Positions 33,650-45,510 of a stretch of DNA of 64,000 nt are shown piece after piece (within the stretch, counting starts at the first letter, position 1; every line of letters begins with the position of its first letter). Both the position numbers and the translations under genes were made by a program. The notes beneath the pieces are model-generated. The model was not told the DNA's origin. It did not search any database and saw only the letters and a list, made by a program, of their open reading frames with translations. Source of the DNA: Micrasema longulum (taxonomy: Eukaryota > Arthropoda > Insecta > Trichoptera > Brachycentridae); the NCBI GenBank assembly GCA_022494885.1, contig JAGVSM010003498.1, positions 124,001 to 188,000 on the forward strand, read 5' to 3'.

Positions 33650-33830
33650 CATAAAACATTTAAGAGAAGGAAATATGGAAGATTAGGCATTTACGGGGCT
33701 TATGACCTGGCATTGGCTGGTTTAAGAGGCCAATTCACACACCGTGTAACATTTATTTAATTCTTCCATCTGTTGATTGTTGTGAAGTAAAAGAGCTGAA
33801 ACTTTTACATTGAGCTATTTTGCTTCACAA
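33650..33830 (-). repeat. Family A fragment
   Basis: AACATTTAAGAGAAGGAAAT, GATTAGGCATTTACGGGGC, CACCGTGTAACATTTA and GTAAAAGAGCTGAAAC in minus order, with a deletion after the CACACCGTG block. No TSD. Confidence 0.75.
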
Positions 33831-33964
33831 TATTATTCGTCCCAGCTTAACACAGGACTTTGGTTCCATGGAGGTGGGACGTTTGTTTCAATAAATATAA
33901 ATTAAATAATATTGTAAATAAGTTTTAAAATAACTAGTTACTAAAATGTATTACCACTTTAATA

Positions 33965-34215
33965 TTGAATATAATTCGGTCGGTTTGGCCATGTGCTGCG
34001 TATGCTTCCTGAGAGCCTTAACCACCATTGCTTACTTTACAAGGCATCGGGTTCTCGACGTCCTGGACGTTCACAGCTGACTGTTCGTCGGCAGTGTGTG
34101 CCAGAACTACGGGACGCAAACCTGACTTGAAAGGACGCCCAGGATCTGGCAGCCGACAGAGATGCTTCGTGGACACCATATGCTTCAACTAAGGAGCGGA
34201 CATGGAATGATGATG
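33965..34215 (+). pseudogene. LINE C-terminal fragment (RTE/Jingwei-type tail)
   Basis: Translates to FGHVLRMLPESLNHHCLLYK, ASGSRRPGRSQLTVRRQCVP, ELRDANLT, DLAADRDA and WTPYASTKERTW, with one frameshift near 34130. It parallels 58059-58370. The W/FGH-L-RM...GRP layout is the C-terminal tail of RTE/Jingwei-type polyproteins. Confidence 0.7.
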
Positions 34216-34916
34216 GTAAATTTAAAAACACAATATTGAAAAAAAATATCATCATTATTTTGAGATATTTACTCTACCGATACACTTCATACAAGTCACC
34301 AAAATATTAATTCCATATCATGCAATTACCACATCTGATTTCAAACTTATTAACTTCTTCATTTGATACAGTCAAAGTGAAAGGTTTGTAATAAAATTGC
34401 GACTAAAATCACATTTAATTTTTGTGATCTCATCGAGAATCAGTCCGGAAACCCTTCGTGCGTTAAACTATTAATGAATTATATTGTATTTGTAAGTAAT
34501 TGTTACTTATTTTGCTGCTCTTCCTTCCACTCATAAATCTGTCCATTTCGACTATAAATTTGATAAGACACCCAGTTGAATTCAATCACCGAATGTGAAA
34601 CTCTGTTGACTGCATATATGGGGCGTCCCTTCGATAATCCGAATAAATAAGTGCTTCGCAAATCGGCTCGAGTCCCGGAAAATAGGCACAATCGTTATTT
34701 AGGGATGCAGCGGTAACCAATCATTCGGTCGATAAATTAACATTCTCGTGATTCGAGTATATTCCGCTCAGTGCATAAAATGGCGCTGTGAAACCCTAAT
34801 AGAAATAAACACTATTTGAATGGAATCAATCTTAAATGGATCAAATAAGTGTAGGTACCAAATATCGATTATAATAAATATAAAACTTATATTGTATAAA
34901 ATTTTAATCATTATTT
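34216..34916. other. Unassigned AT-rich DNA
   Basis: No supported gene; the minus frames at 34037-34255 (antisense of the LINE tail) and 34503-34691 are not convincing. Confidence 0.45.
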
Positions 34917-35754
34917 CTGTACCTCAGAGGCAGACGGATGCAAATCCATAATTTGATGAAATGATATTTCGATTATCGTATCCAGTTTATGATCATGTCA
35001 ATTGATTTTGAAGAAATGTAAGTGTTATAATGAAAAAATCCATTCAATTTTTTTTTCTACTTATTTATTTTATTATGTTTACGTACATTACAAAAATATA
35101 TCAATGCATACATAACACGAAAAAATTAATACTAAAATTTAAACATACAAAGATGGTAAAATAAAAATACCCAGCAATTATAGAAAAAGGATGCTCTCCT
35201 CTCTGAACTTTTTTCACCACTATGAAAAATGTCGATATCCGAAGAAATACGGTTGAGTAAAGACATTGCTCTTCCTACTGGCATTAACGTCGCGAGGTTT
35301 GTTCTGCAAGCAGGAAGATAAAACAGTTTAAGCTGCCTATGTCCAAGGTAGTCATTAGGAACATAAAGAAAAATACTTTCCATTACACCTATGTTGATCG
35401 TAATACCACGGATTAATCGCAAAAAATACATAAGCAAGTATGCATTTCTTCTTTTCTCCAAACTATTGTAGCCAAGCATTCCCAGTATGAAGTCAGACGA
35501 GTTCAACCACGGATAGCATCCGTACTCCCTTAAGTAAAGATACGTCAGAAATTTCTTTTAAACCATCTCCAGCATAAGAGAGTACTTCAATTCGTGGGGC
35601 GCCTAGATCAGAGTATTAAGATCAATGTATTAATATATTGAAAATACAGATTAATACTATAAATTATTAGAAATCACTTAGTGAAAGTAGATTCTTTAGA
35701 CTCTTGTTGAACATTTGACGTTTGGATTTGCATCCGTCTGCCTCTGAGGTACAG
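34917..35754. mobile_element. Element with perfect 32-bp terminal inverted repeats
   Basis: 34917-34948 (starting CTGTACCTCAGAGGCAGACG) is the exact reverse complement of 35723-35754. ATTT flanks both ends (34913-34916 and 35755-35758), a possible 4-bp TSD but AT-rich. The 838-bp interior includes a minus-strand Jockey-like LINE fragment. Superfamily unknown; no transposase. Confidence 0.75.
35045..35612 (-). pseudogene. Jockey-like LINE fragment inside a TIR element
   Basis: Minus strand: HELKYSLMLEMV (then a stop) KKFLTYLYLREYGCYPWL, FILGMLGYNSLEKRRNAYL, SIFLYVPNDYLGHRQLKLFY, LPACRTNLATLMPVGRAMS and DIDIFH. Clearly the same family as 30538-31390 with more decay (one stop, extra frameshift at the end). 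Its A/T-rich 3' end reaches about 35045. It lies wholly between the 32-bp inverted termini. Confidence 0.85.
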
Positions 35755-35758
35755 ATTT

Positions 35759-36484
35759 ACACTCGAATATACAGATTCAGGACAAGGTTTTTCAATCACT
35801 AGAATATCAAACTGAAAAAAACACGATTAAAAATATATTAGTAATATTATAATTGAATTTTTTGTCTGATTTGAGAGATGTGATTTAGTTGGTTTAAGTG
35901 ATCACATTACAAAATTTGCAACATTTTAATATTTGCGTGTTATCTATTTGTTATTCCAGATAATACGAATACGTTTTATTACATGCAAACAATTTTGACG
36001 AACTAAAAACAGTATTATTAAATTTGTAATAAAAATTGTTTGATAGTTTTGCATTACCTATTTAATAGAAAGTTTTTTTTTGCCACAACCGCTCCTAAGA
36101 TGACCACATGGACATCACCAGACGCCTTCAGGAGAATTTTTCACCAGCCAGCACTCTTGCCTCCTCCCATGTCGATCGCGTGTTGCTTAGTTCTGCTGAA
36201 AAAAGCCATTCTACGGCCAAGATGGCGGGAGCTCGCAGGTGTAAAAAAGACAACTTGGGTCAAGGGTCTCCTGAGTCATCCGCAGCAGGCTAAAGACGCT
36301 CGTTATAGAAGGTTTCTTTGTCCGTCTGACATTCTCAAACACCCTTATACACACGTACCCTTGCACACTCCTGTAAACATGTTGCCACAGCGCAGCGTGC
36401 TCTATATTTATGTACATTTTATTAAGATTTCGTAGTCAGGAAAAAAAAAACAACATAATGTTGAATTTTTGGGAAGTTATTGGT
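35759..36484. other. Unassigned DNA, GC-richer patch
   Basis: No supported gene. Frames 36040-36435 and 36108-36293 overlap and lack known domains. AAGATGGCGG at 36219-36228 is a second YY1/Pho-like word. Confidence 0.4.
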
Positions 36485-37738
36485 ATACATACCAACAACA
36501 ACAACAACAACAAACCATCACGCCGTTTCCCCGTAGGGGTAGGCAGAGAGGATAGAACGCCATAACACTCTATCTTGGCATACAGACCTCGCTTCCTCTA
36601 CATTCATACATCTTTTTATGCACGCACGCCGATTATTCCTACTTTTGGCATGTCCATCTTCAAGTATTTGATGGACTTGATCGTGCCATGTCTTTCTCGG
36701 TCTTCCTCGTTTTCTGCATCCATCAACATTTGCATCGTAGATCCTTTTAGCCGTTCTTTCGCTGTCCATTCGCTCTACATGTCCAAACCAACGCAGCACC
36801 CCTTTCTTATTCTGTCAATAATGCATGTCTCAGCCTTACACACTTCACGGATCTCGACATTTGTGCACCTCATACATCGTTTTACCACACATTCACCTGA
36901 GGGATCGCATTTCGACAGCATTCAACCTACTTTCATCATTATTTTTCCAATTCCATACTTCGCTCCCATACATTAGAGTTGGAACTAGAACTCCGTTGTG
37001 AACTGCTAGTTTAGCCTCCTGCGATAAACATTTGTTTGCCAAAGTAGATTTTAGTGCACCGTTCACCCTGTTCCCGGCACTCACCCTCCTTTCAATATCT
37101 TTCTCGGCCTTTCCGTCCCTAGTAAACATACTTCCCAGGTACACAAATTCTTCTACCTGATTCAGAATATCTCCGTTCACGCTGATCTCACATTTAGTTA
37201 TATTTTCATCCCTTTCAAAAACCATCACTTTCGATTTATCAACATTCATAAGCAAATCGCTTTTCTTGCATACCTCGTAGACTTTTGTTACTAAGAATTG
37301 AAGGTCTTCTTTGCTGCTAGCAAGAAGCACGGCATCATCCGCATACAGAAGACAGTTAACAGTTATACCATTCATTTTTGCTCCCATTCTTAAATCTTTC
37401 AGTTCTTTCATACAGTTATCGATGTATATGATGAACAACCATGGTGACATTACACATCCCTGTTTGACTCCTTTTGGAATATTAAACCACGATGTGAATG
37501 ACCCATTCACCTTCACACATGCTGTGCTGTCCTTATACAGTGACGCAATAGCCCTTGTCAGGTTACCATTTACTCCATACTCCGATAAAACCTTCCACAA
37601 TTTCTCTCTGTCAACTCTATCAAATGCCTTTTGCAGATCGACAAATGCGCAGAAAAGTTTCTGATGTTTAGCCAGGAACTTTTCTGTCATATTTCGCAGA
37701 GCAAATATTTGATCCATACATCCTCTTCCATTCATAAA
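36485..37738 (-). pseudogene. RTE/Jingwei-like LINE, RT palm to C-terminus, 5'-truncated
   Basis: Minus strand. Frame 36893-37735 (280 codons): MDQIFALRNMTEKF, FVDLQKAFDRVDR (motif A, residues 31-42), GVKQGCVMSPWLF (motif B, 89-101), YADDAVLLASS (catalytic YADD at 131-134), KSKVMVFERDEN, VEEFVYLGSMFT, SEVWNWKNNDESRLNAVEMR. A stop then two compensating frameshifts (about 36805-36895) interrupt the CG-V-REVC region, after which the original frame resumes: LRWFGHVERMDSERTAKRIY, KRGRPRKTWHDQ and VLWRSILSAYPYGETA. The endonuclease is missing. The 3' tail is (TTG)n on the minus strand (CAA repeats at 36495-36513). All three catalytic aspartates survive, but the copy is dead. Confidence 0.9.
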
Positions 37739-39837
37739 TAATTAAAAAAAAAACTAAATTAGTATTTTAATAATTATGTTGAAATAACTATAGTTGAGCG
37801 ATTTCATTGCCTTACATAAATATCAAGAAAAATCTATTTTTCCTACACACTGTTTTTCATAATTATGTTTGCGGGTGTTCAAAGATTTAAGGTGTTACAT
37901 ATATAATTACGGTTTAAATTAAGGTCCGTACTATATACTCAAAATAATTGAACTGTTTCCTCAATTTTAATAATATAGGATTGTAAATATAATGGTCTGT
38001 TAGTTCGTGTAATTGTTGTGTCCGCCCATGTTAGATTTTTAAAATTCATGAAGCAGTCATCAATTTACCTGAAAATATTTTAAATCGTAAACATTTATAG
38101 TGCCATTTTGATGTTGTCATAATTTTATTAGGTAACTACTAAGTTTAAAGGTTTTTTTGTTGTACTATAAAACTGTTATTAGCAGTGTAAGTGACATATT
38201 TCTAATTTTATTAAAAACTCGACAATTCTACATCGTAATATAAATGTACTCAAAACAATACTGTAAACAAACAGAACTAATAATTTGTTTCCACATTATT
38301 GAATAAAATAGTGTAATTATTTTTAATGTTGATGTGATGTTTGATACTAATTGTATTTTATTGATATGTATCATAATATTTCAAACAAATACTTTTGGTC
38401 GTATGATTTACTCAATTATTCATATTTTTTTATCCTTTATTGTTAATCGTATATAACAGTTAATAATCATTAGATGCTTCGTTGTTTTTTCATTTCAAAA
38501 ATAATTTTGAAAAACGACATAAATCATCCAAAATTATCATTACTAAATTTCAATTTTTAATATGACGATATTTTTAAATTTAATACCGTCCACGAGTTAC
38601 CACTGAAGTGAAAAATAAATGCAGACTTGTAATCTCTAGCATCAAATTAATTTGGTACTATAGAATTGCTCATTTAGTTAGCGACAGTACGGGGTGAAGA
38701 TTCCCGGCTCACCCCTTTTGATCTCTCGTCTCCTGGTACAAGATGGATCAACCCTCAATAAAGGGTTTCAAGTAATTAATATAATATTGCATTTCAAAAC
38801 ATGGATTGTAGTTTCCATTAACTTAATACATTTCTCAGAGTGCTAAAAACCCATTGAATAAATATGCTGTAGTTTTAAATAACTAGTAAATTATTATTAA
38901 TCATCTACTTTTTCTTCTTTGAGTAGATACAAGGATTTGTTTATTACAAAGAGGTCTCCTCAGATACTGAACTCCAACTGTCTCGCCACCTCTTTGATGG
39001 TCTTTCAGGTTGTTGGCAGGGGCGAACCGTGTACAGAAGCGATTATGCGCAGCTTACCATTATATTTGACTAACTATAATAATGTTTTATTGTAACTTTA
39101 TTTGCGGAAAAACAAATAAATAATTATCATTTATTTTAAATAATTTCCATCGTTTGTATTTTTATCCTAAGATACATATAAATTTTGATCAAGCGCGCTC
39201 AGCGCCTGCGGTGAGCTAAGAAACTAGCCGATTATTCCAGCTTATTTTTTCATACAAATAAGTAAACTATATTTTGAATGTATTAACCCCAGTGCGGGTT
39301 TTTTCTCCTAAATTTAACTTGCAGATTAAACAAAATATTTAAAGATTATTGATTTAGAAAACAGTATTTCAAACATTGTTTCCTAAGGACTATTTTTCTT
39401 TGAGATGGTACTTTTGACATAAGACCATAATTACTCTCATATGTTATATTGCAGGATATAAAACGCTCCACGCGGTTGTTTTTAGCACTATTATTTGCTA
39501 GAACAATTCGGCCAGTTGACATTTCAATTGAATGTCTAATATCGACTGAATTCATAGTGGTATTTTTTATTTATCATTTAATTAATTATATATTAAAGTA
39601 ATTGATAATATATCTATTTATATAATATAATATATCACGAAGTTACATGGTTTGAGTTGATTTCATGGATGAAAGTTGTTGTATCATACAGAACCACAGA
39701 AAAATATCAATTTATAGTAAATATTACTTACATTATATTATGTACCTCCTATGTAGGTACAAATATATGATATTTTTTTATAGCTTCTCTGTAAATAAAA
39801 TCACCATTCACCACTGCTTGGAGGCTACCTTCTGGTA
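37739..39837. other. Unassigned AT-rich DNA
   Basis: No supported gene. A 7-bp-stem hairpin GGGGTGA...TCACCCC lies at 38691-38715. The minus frame 39346-39555 is not convincing. Confidence 0.5.
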
Positions 39838-40570
39838 TATTGTTTGTTTCCACGTGTGTAAGTCGGTTGCCATCCATTCTCTCGACGTGGCCACCCCAGA
39901 ATCGTTTCCTTTTCCTGCCCCATCTCACGATGTCTTCTTTGTTGCACGTAGAGTGTTTCTGATCCTGTCCTTCAGCGTCTATCCCAGAATATTGCGCAAT
40001 GTCTTCATTTCTGCAGTCCTAAGCAGCGCCTTAGTTTTGGTTGTATCGGCGTGTATGCTTGATTCAATTCCGCATGCCATTATCAGCCGGACACAATTTT
40101 CATAGATTCGCATTTTGCTCTCTACGTGTATATGTTCATTTTTCCAGACAAATTCTTTTAAACATGCTGATATAGCCGCTGTTTTATTGGTTTGGTCGCA
40201 GACTTTGTTGTAGAAGTAATTTTGATTAGAAGCTTTATGCCCCGGGTACCTGAATCTAGACCTCGATAGGTTAATTCTCAATCATCAATCCGCACTTCAT
40301 ATGTTCTTTTGCGATTCAATTTGTTTTGTTGACAGATATTGACGTATTGTATAATTTTGCACTCTGATCAAATATGTGCAGCAATAGTTACAGGTCATCT
40401 TTAGATTCCTTAGATTCCTCTACAAGTGTTGCGTCGTCTGTTTAGCATATAATATTGATTGTTTTATTTTCCAGTTGTAGAACTTCTTAGAACATCATGA
40501 AGTTAGTTCTATGATGTTGTCCAATACTAGCTTGAAAAGGACTGGACTGAGGCTTTATTCATGTTTTATA
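39838..40570 (-). pseudogene. Decayed LINE (RTE/Jingwei-type), palm remnant to C-terminal tail
   Basis: Minus strand: near 40440 a decayed palm motif reads TDDATLVEES (for YADDATL...). Further on: KLYNTSISVNKT, ESKMRIYENCVRLIMACGIE, TTKTKALLRTAEMKTLRNIL, DRIRNT, VRWGRKRKRFWGGHVERMD and GNRLTH. The best frame is 39979-40281 (100 codons). Several stops and frameshifts. The order palm-connector-FWGHVERMD is that of this clade. Confidence 0.75.
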
Positions 40571-41100
40571 TAATTTACTTCTGGAAAATCTTTATTAATT
40601 ATCAAGTCTAATAAAAAGTTTTAACATTGTACGATGAAGAAAGTTCTATCATAAACTGCAACCAGAAATTAAAATTAGCAAATAAAAGAAATCTTTAAAA
40701 TATCTCGTAAGTCGTTTTTGTAAATTTGTATTGGAAAAGGCAATATACATTTAGTTTCTGTGGTTTTTCACTATTTATTTATTTACTATTTCACACACAG
40801 AATGAAATTTTTCATCCACCCAGACACAGACATATATGCAAAATATTTTTTATTCTGCTTTTTGGCTCATCTTGATTATTTGTAACCCATCTTGTGTATT
40901 TATTAATTAAAAACGTAATCAAATAAATGTCATAAAACCAAAATTGTTTTTTTCATCATATTATAAATTTATGATAAAACGATCGGTATTAACTAACTTT
41001 TCAATACATTTTCGTTACACAACAATGTTTCTATTTAAAAAAAATAAATCTTAAGTTAAGCCCCTAAAAAAAATTTATTTTGATTGAGAATGTTGCTTTA
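40571..41100. other. Unassigned AT-rich DNA
   Basis: No supported gene or repeat. Confidence 0.45.
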
Positions 41101-41585
41101 GGTAGACATTAATAATAATAATAATAAAAATCAATGTATATTAACAAAAATAACAATTACTTTATCTACTACATACACACTTAGGTAATACATTTATCTG
41201 GATCATGTCTAGTCTGCCTAACTACGTTCAATCTGTTTTAAGGCAGACATTTTTATGCAAAAATAAACATTTACATTACTACCTACTAGTTAATAGTACA
41301 TACAATATTAATTTATTATTTAAGAATGTATTTTTAGTAAATTTTCCAATTTTTATTGACCTAAACCCAGTAACCATTTTTTTACAAATTTACTAAATTT
41401 AATCTGAGTCATGGTTTTGCAATGTTTGGGTAACCTATTGAATATTTTGGGGTCCAGAAACCTGAAATTTCTTTGAATTCATAGTTTGTGATAGACCCCA
41501 TGACCCATCCTTTAGTTTGACTTCCGGTAGTGTGGGAGTGTTCCTTTTGGGATTTGGAAGAAAAATTTGCTTTCACAATTAATGT
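41101..41585 (-). repeat. Repeat C, copy 2 (uninterrupted)
   Basis: Matches copy 1 (2046-2985) without the family A insert. An (AAT)n run is at 41109-41126. The minus strand keeps the PNPKRNTPTLPEVKL peptide (41557 leftward) and the same terminal stop at 41409-41411, with one frameshift. Serves as the empty site for the family A insertion. Confidence 0.8.
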
Positions 41586-42009
41586 CTTTATTTCCTAATC
41601 AGAAAATGTAGTACCCAGTTTAAATTAAAATACAACAATAAATATAATATTTAAATCAAATAAACATTGCATATATTTTACTGTTATAACTTATTAAAAC
41701 GTACCTTACCGAATTTCTCTAAGCAATACATAAAATAAATTAAAACAAAAAGTAATTTTATTTAAGGGAAAAAGATTATCATAGTGTGGCGCCACCACTT
41801 AACATTAAGATGTTCATAGTTCGTGATATTATCCATACTTGAATACATCAATAGAGGTATCTTCGTTTATCTCCTAACAGCAGCTTCCTCAATTCATTAC
41901 ATTTATCAGGTTTAAGGAGGGAGTCCAGCTTCACAGTCTTAACAAAGTAAATTTCTCAGAGATATTTTAATTGGGATTCATTAACAATTATTATCAAAAT
42001 TAGAATAAA
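41586..42009. other. Unassigned AT-rich DNA
   Basis: No supported gene or repeat. Confidence 0.4.
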
Positions 42010-42100
42010 CTAAATGTTATTAAATAATTGTATATAACCACTTACCCACTTTTCTATGTCTTCCGGTTTTGAGACGTACCCGTCTTTTCGTACTTTATTC
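42010..42100 (+). repeat. MITE-2 relative, partial
   Basis: TATATAACCACTTACCCACT, CTTCCGGTTTTGAGACGTAC and CCGTCTTTTCGTAC align with the left arm of the 5974-6261 element. The hammerhead-like core is degenerate (GAAA reads CAAAA on the minus strand). Confidence 0.65.
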
Positions 42101-42634
42101 ACTCGCTATTTACAACCAACACGACTAGACTCTTTGCATATTTTTTGTTGAGACTGGTATATTAGGTATGTAAAACTGGCGGTAGGTTATCAAAGCCTAC
42201 TTTGGCTAATAACGCCTCAGCTGTTATCTTGTTACTTGTTACTCCCAAAGTACTCGGTTAAATCCCGGTGATATTTATTAATAATCTTAATAAAAACATG
42301 TTTAATATTCAATTTTCAAGAGGTAATTGCTTGTCGAACGTTTATTATAAACGCCATGATAATTTTGCATTAATTTATTTGATGTAATCATTATAAATTA
42401 CCAGATGGTAATACAACCGTGAATAAATTTAAACAAACTTTTATTTAAGTAAATGTTTTTACAAAACGCGTCTATTGCAAATGTGATATATTTTTTACAC
42501 CTCAAAATAAGTATTTGCAAAGTCAAAACAGACAAACGATTTGATGTTTTTATTCGCAAATTTGTGTTAATTGGTTGAATTAAATATTTAAGGGTAGAGG
42601 AAGAGCATTGGCTCTACCGTAGAATATAGTAGAC
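42101..42634. other. Unassigned AT-rich DNA
   Basis: No supported gene. A short hairpin GTAGAG...CTCTAC lies at 42595-42618. Confidence 0.4.
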
Positions 42635-43740
42635 ATGATCTATTGTATATGCAGCCATCCGCATGGTCGAGTTCAAAACAATTGGAAGAGTATTATACCC
42701 CACAGAGTGGGAGTTCTTTCTTTGGTAATTAAAAAACTAAAGAATAATCCCCTTTCCCCTGTTTATCTAAGAAAGCTTTTCCAACCTCTATCACAACATG
42801 GACTATTTCTTCGTTCCAGTAACGAGAGAACATTTTTAATACCCAATCAACGCTCTTATATTTTTTCCCCCTTTTTCATTGTAGTAGCTGCTAGATTGTG
42901 GAATAATCTGCCCACTAATTATTATGGATAACTTATAAAGCGCCATTTTCGTAAAATATTACCTTAAGGGCGCTTTAAAAAGTAATTGAGTAAAGAAATC
43001 AATTTCATTTTTACTTTTTGAATTTAATTTGAGCAAAACAATTTACTTTGTTTTCACATGCTACGGATTTATTGAAATAATTTAAAACATCACTTTATTC
43101 TCACAGTTTCGCACTTCTGCTGGGAGAGCATTCCATGCCGTAGGACCCGCGACCGCAAATGCACGTTCGCCGAATTTAGTGCGCTATTTGCGTTGAGGTA
43201 CAGTAACTTTTCCTCTCGTCGTAGATGTACAAGTAGCTGATCTAAGCGTAAGATGTCTGTCAGCTAGTTTATCTGGAATGAAAAGTTCTCTTAGATATTC
43301 TGGAGCAGAGTTGTGCAGTGACTTATACATAAGCCAACAGAGTTTGTATCCACCCTCTACGGAAAACGTAGCCAGTTCAATTTCCGAAGTAGTGGAATGA
43401 TATGACTGAACTTAGAGATTCCAAAGACGCCACTTCTTTATCTACTTTTAAATCAAGATTGAACTGGACTATCTAACTATTTGAGTTGTTCCTTTTTCCT
43501 TTCCACCCACTCTTCTCTCTTCATAGTAAAGTATAGATTTTTAGCCATTTTTCGTTTGAAATTTTGTATAAAATAAAAAAATTCTATAACCTTGAATTTG
43601 TTCATGTACTTGTAATTTTCTCAAATAGAGCGGTTTCGATTTAGGTAGGAAGAAATTGCCTTAGTGTTATATGACCGCCCTTATTTGTATATAAATTGTA
43701 TATGTATATAAAGCGTTTGATCAATAAAGAAGCACATGGT
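42635..43740 (+). pseudogene. CR1/Jockey-like LINE 3' end, interrupted by an L2 insertion
   Basis: Before the insert: LSPVYLRKLFQPLSQHGLFL, RSSNERTFLIPNQRSYIF and VVAARLWNNLPTN (frame 42635 onward). The frame resumes at 43423: KDATSLSTFKSRLNWTI then stop. Joining these conceptually restores the usual 'AARLWN-LP...S-FK-RL' LINE C-terminus. The 3' UTR runs to about 43740, ending TATAAAGCGTTTGATCAATA. The catalytic domain is absent. Confidence 0.8.
42922..43422 (-). mobile_element. L2/CR1 3' fragment inserted in another LINE's ORF
   Basis: Minus orientation: an ATTATT tail junction at about 42918-42925, the TAAAGCGCC / GGGCGCTTT hairpin, then the complement of the L2 C-terminal domain (PAEVR, ATAVAGP, NSAPEYLRE region) ending at the complement of GGAATCTCTAAG. 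5'-truncated and more diverged than the 15520 and 28626 copies. Confidence 0.85.
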
Positions 43741-45367
43741 TTTTGATCAAATTCAAATTCATTTGTATATTGATTCTCTTTGAAGCATCAAGAATTGTTG
43801 GAGACATAGGCTGATGAAAGCAAATTCTAGCGATCTGCTCTTCTTCTATCACAGTGACAAAGACTGCTCTGACAAGAGCAAACGACTTAGGATAATTTTC
43901 TATTGCGTTGCCTTGGATCTTTTCGCTTCCCGCTTTACCACAAACAATCTTTAAACAAGGTTTTTTACGAAGAAAAACTCTTTCTTTGGAATGCCAAGTT
44001 CAAGTTGAATTGAATAATTAAATACAAGCCAATTTATTTGATTTTTATTGAATGTTTATCCGTAAAACTAGCGGCACACGACATGACCACATTACACGAT
44101 ATTAAATACCCGAGCTCGATTCATTAAAGGCATTAAAGCTGTATGGAAGTGATTATATTCCAAACCACTTCAAATATCGGCTGCTATTGACGATCGGCTG
44201 ATATGTCTTGGCTCCTACCATTTATCTAGTGAGCTGTAAGTTCGACCGCATATCCGCCTATGGGCTCTAAAAATATGTTTACCCAGAAGCCCCGGTAGTA
44301 TTTACATACATAAAGTTTAATACTGCATCATATCTTGTTTGCCCTTTGAAGTGGTTCCATCTGGCGGCCCCCGAGTTACTTACGGAATCTCTTCTGTCAT
44401 ATTTTTACTAAGCGTACACTTTTCTTCGTCATTAAAGGATATAAAAGATTAAACAGGCATTTATAACGCGATACTGATGGCGTTCGAGATGTTTTACGAC
44501 GGACGTTTATTATTAAAGATATCTCGGATTTTCTAAGATTGAACAACTGAGTTTTGCGGTCATCATGCGTTTAGTTATCTGGTGTAAATTATCTCAACTG
44601 AGAAATCAGACTTTTATGAACAACTAAATCACAAATCACACGTGTAATAAAATTTACCTACATTTAAAATGATCGGTTGGGTGACTTTTTTTAATATATT
44701 AGGTTGTTAACTAGTCAACAATATTATACACGAAGAAAGTTGAAACCCACGTTTATTTCTAGATGTAAGTAAATCATTATTTATTCTACTTCGCGCTATT
44801 AAAATAGTGTTCTGTTTTGAATTGTTATTACGGATATAAATAATAAATCAATGTGTTTTGCAGTTTTCCCCAATAACATTATCAATAGCAGTTATCACCG
44901 CTATAATTATAAGTTATTTAATAATAACATCTTCAAAACATCTCCGATATATCGATTAATAATAATATGTTTATTGCGATATGCGGCAATGAATAATTTA
45001 CTATTTATTTTGCTTAAATACTTACTTTATGTTTAAGTGTCATTCAGCGGAAAGTGATTTAATAAAATCGTTTATGATTCGCGAAGAATATTCAAACTTA
45101 AGATCAAAGAATTAAAAGTCTCAAGGGAAATCAGATGTGAATACAATATTTGATTGCGTTTCTATTTATAAAATCTGCGGTGTTTCTAATGAAATTACTA
45201 ATTAGTGCATAAGAGATTAATTACAGGGTACTGCGAAATGAATAAAAACCTTTCTAGAATTAATATTTCTGAAACTTCTAGATTTTGGTTTAGCGGTGCA
45301 AATGATGAAACAACTATGCACATTCTATGTAATAAAAATGCATATACTCCATGGCTAAAACTGAGGA
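43741..45367. other. Unassigned DNA
   Basis: No supported gene. 44090-44400 is GC-richer and not visibly repeated in the window; no long frame. Confidence 0.45.
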
Positions 45368-45510
45368 TGTGAGAGCACTCGCTCCCCACCTAATAGCTCG
45401 TTACTAAAGACTCGGTCTTGGAAGAGGTGATTTAGCAGTATGAGAACACTCGCCTTCCACTCTGCAGCCAGGCTCTTTAAAGGCCTAGGCTTGGAGGGCG
45501 AGAATTAACT
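45368..45510. repeat. Diverged tandem pair of ~72-bp hairpin units
   Basis: Unit 1 (45368-45437) and unit 2 (45440-45510) share GAG(A/C)ACTCGC, a GCTC core and CTTGGA(A/G)G. Unit 2 folds well: CTCGCCTTCCA (45449-45459) pairs with TGGAGGGCGAG (45492-45502), with an inner AGCC-AGGC / GCCT-GGCT stem and loop TCTTTAAA. GC-rich in AT-rich surroundings. Function unknown. Confidence 0.55.

Noticed and set aside
36040..36435. 131-codon ORF
   Set aside because: Overlaps another frame of similar length; no domain; likely chance in a GC-richer patch.
38691..38715. Histone-type 3' stem-loop
   Set aside because: GGGGTGA/TCACCCC stem does not match the histone consensus and no histone frame is nearby.
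43811..43830. CTGATGAAAGC as another hammerhead
   Set aside because: No stem II between CTGATGA and GAAA and no stem III partner.
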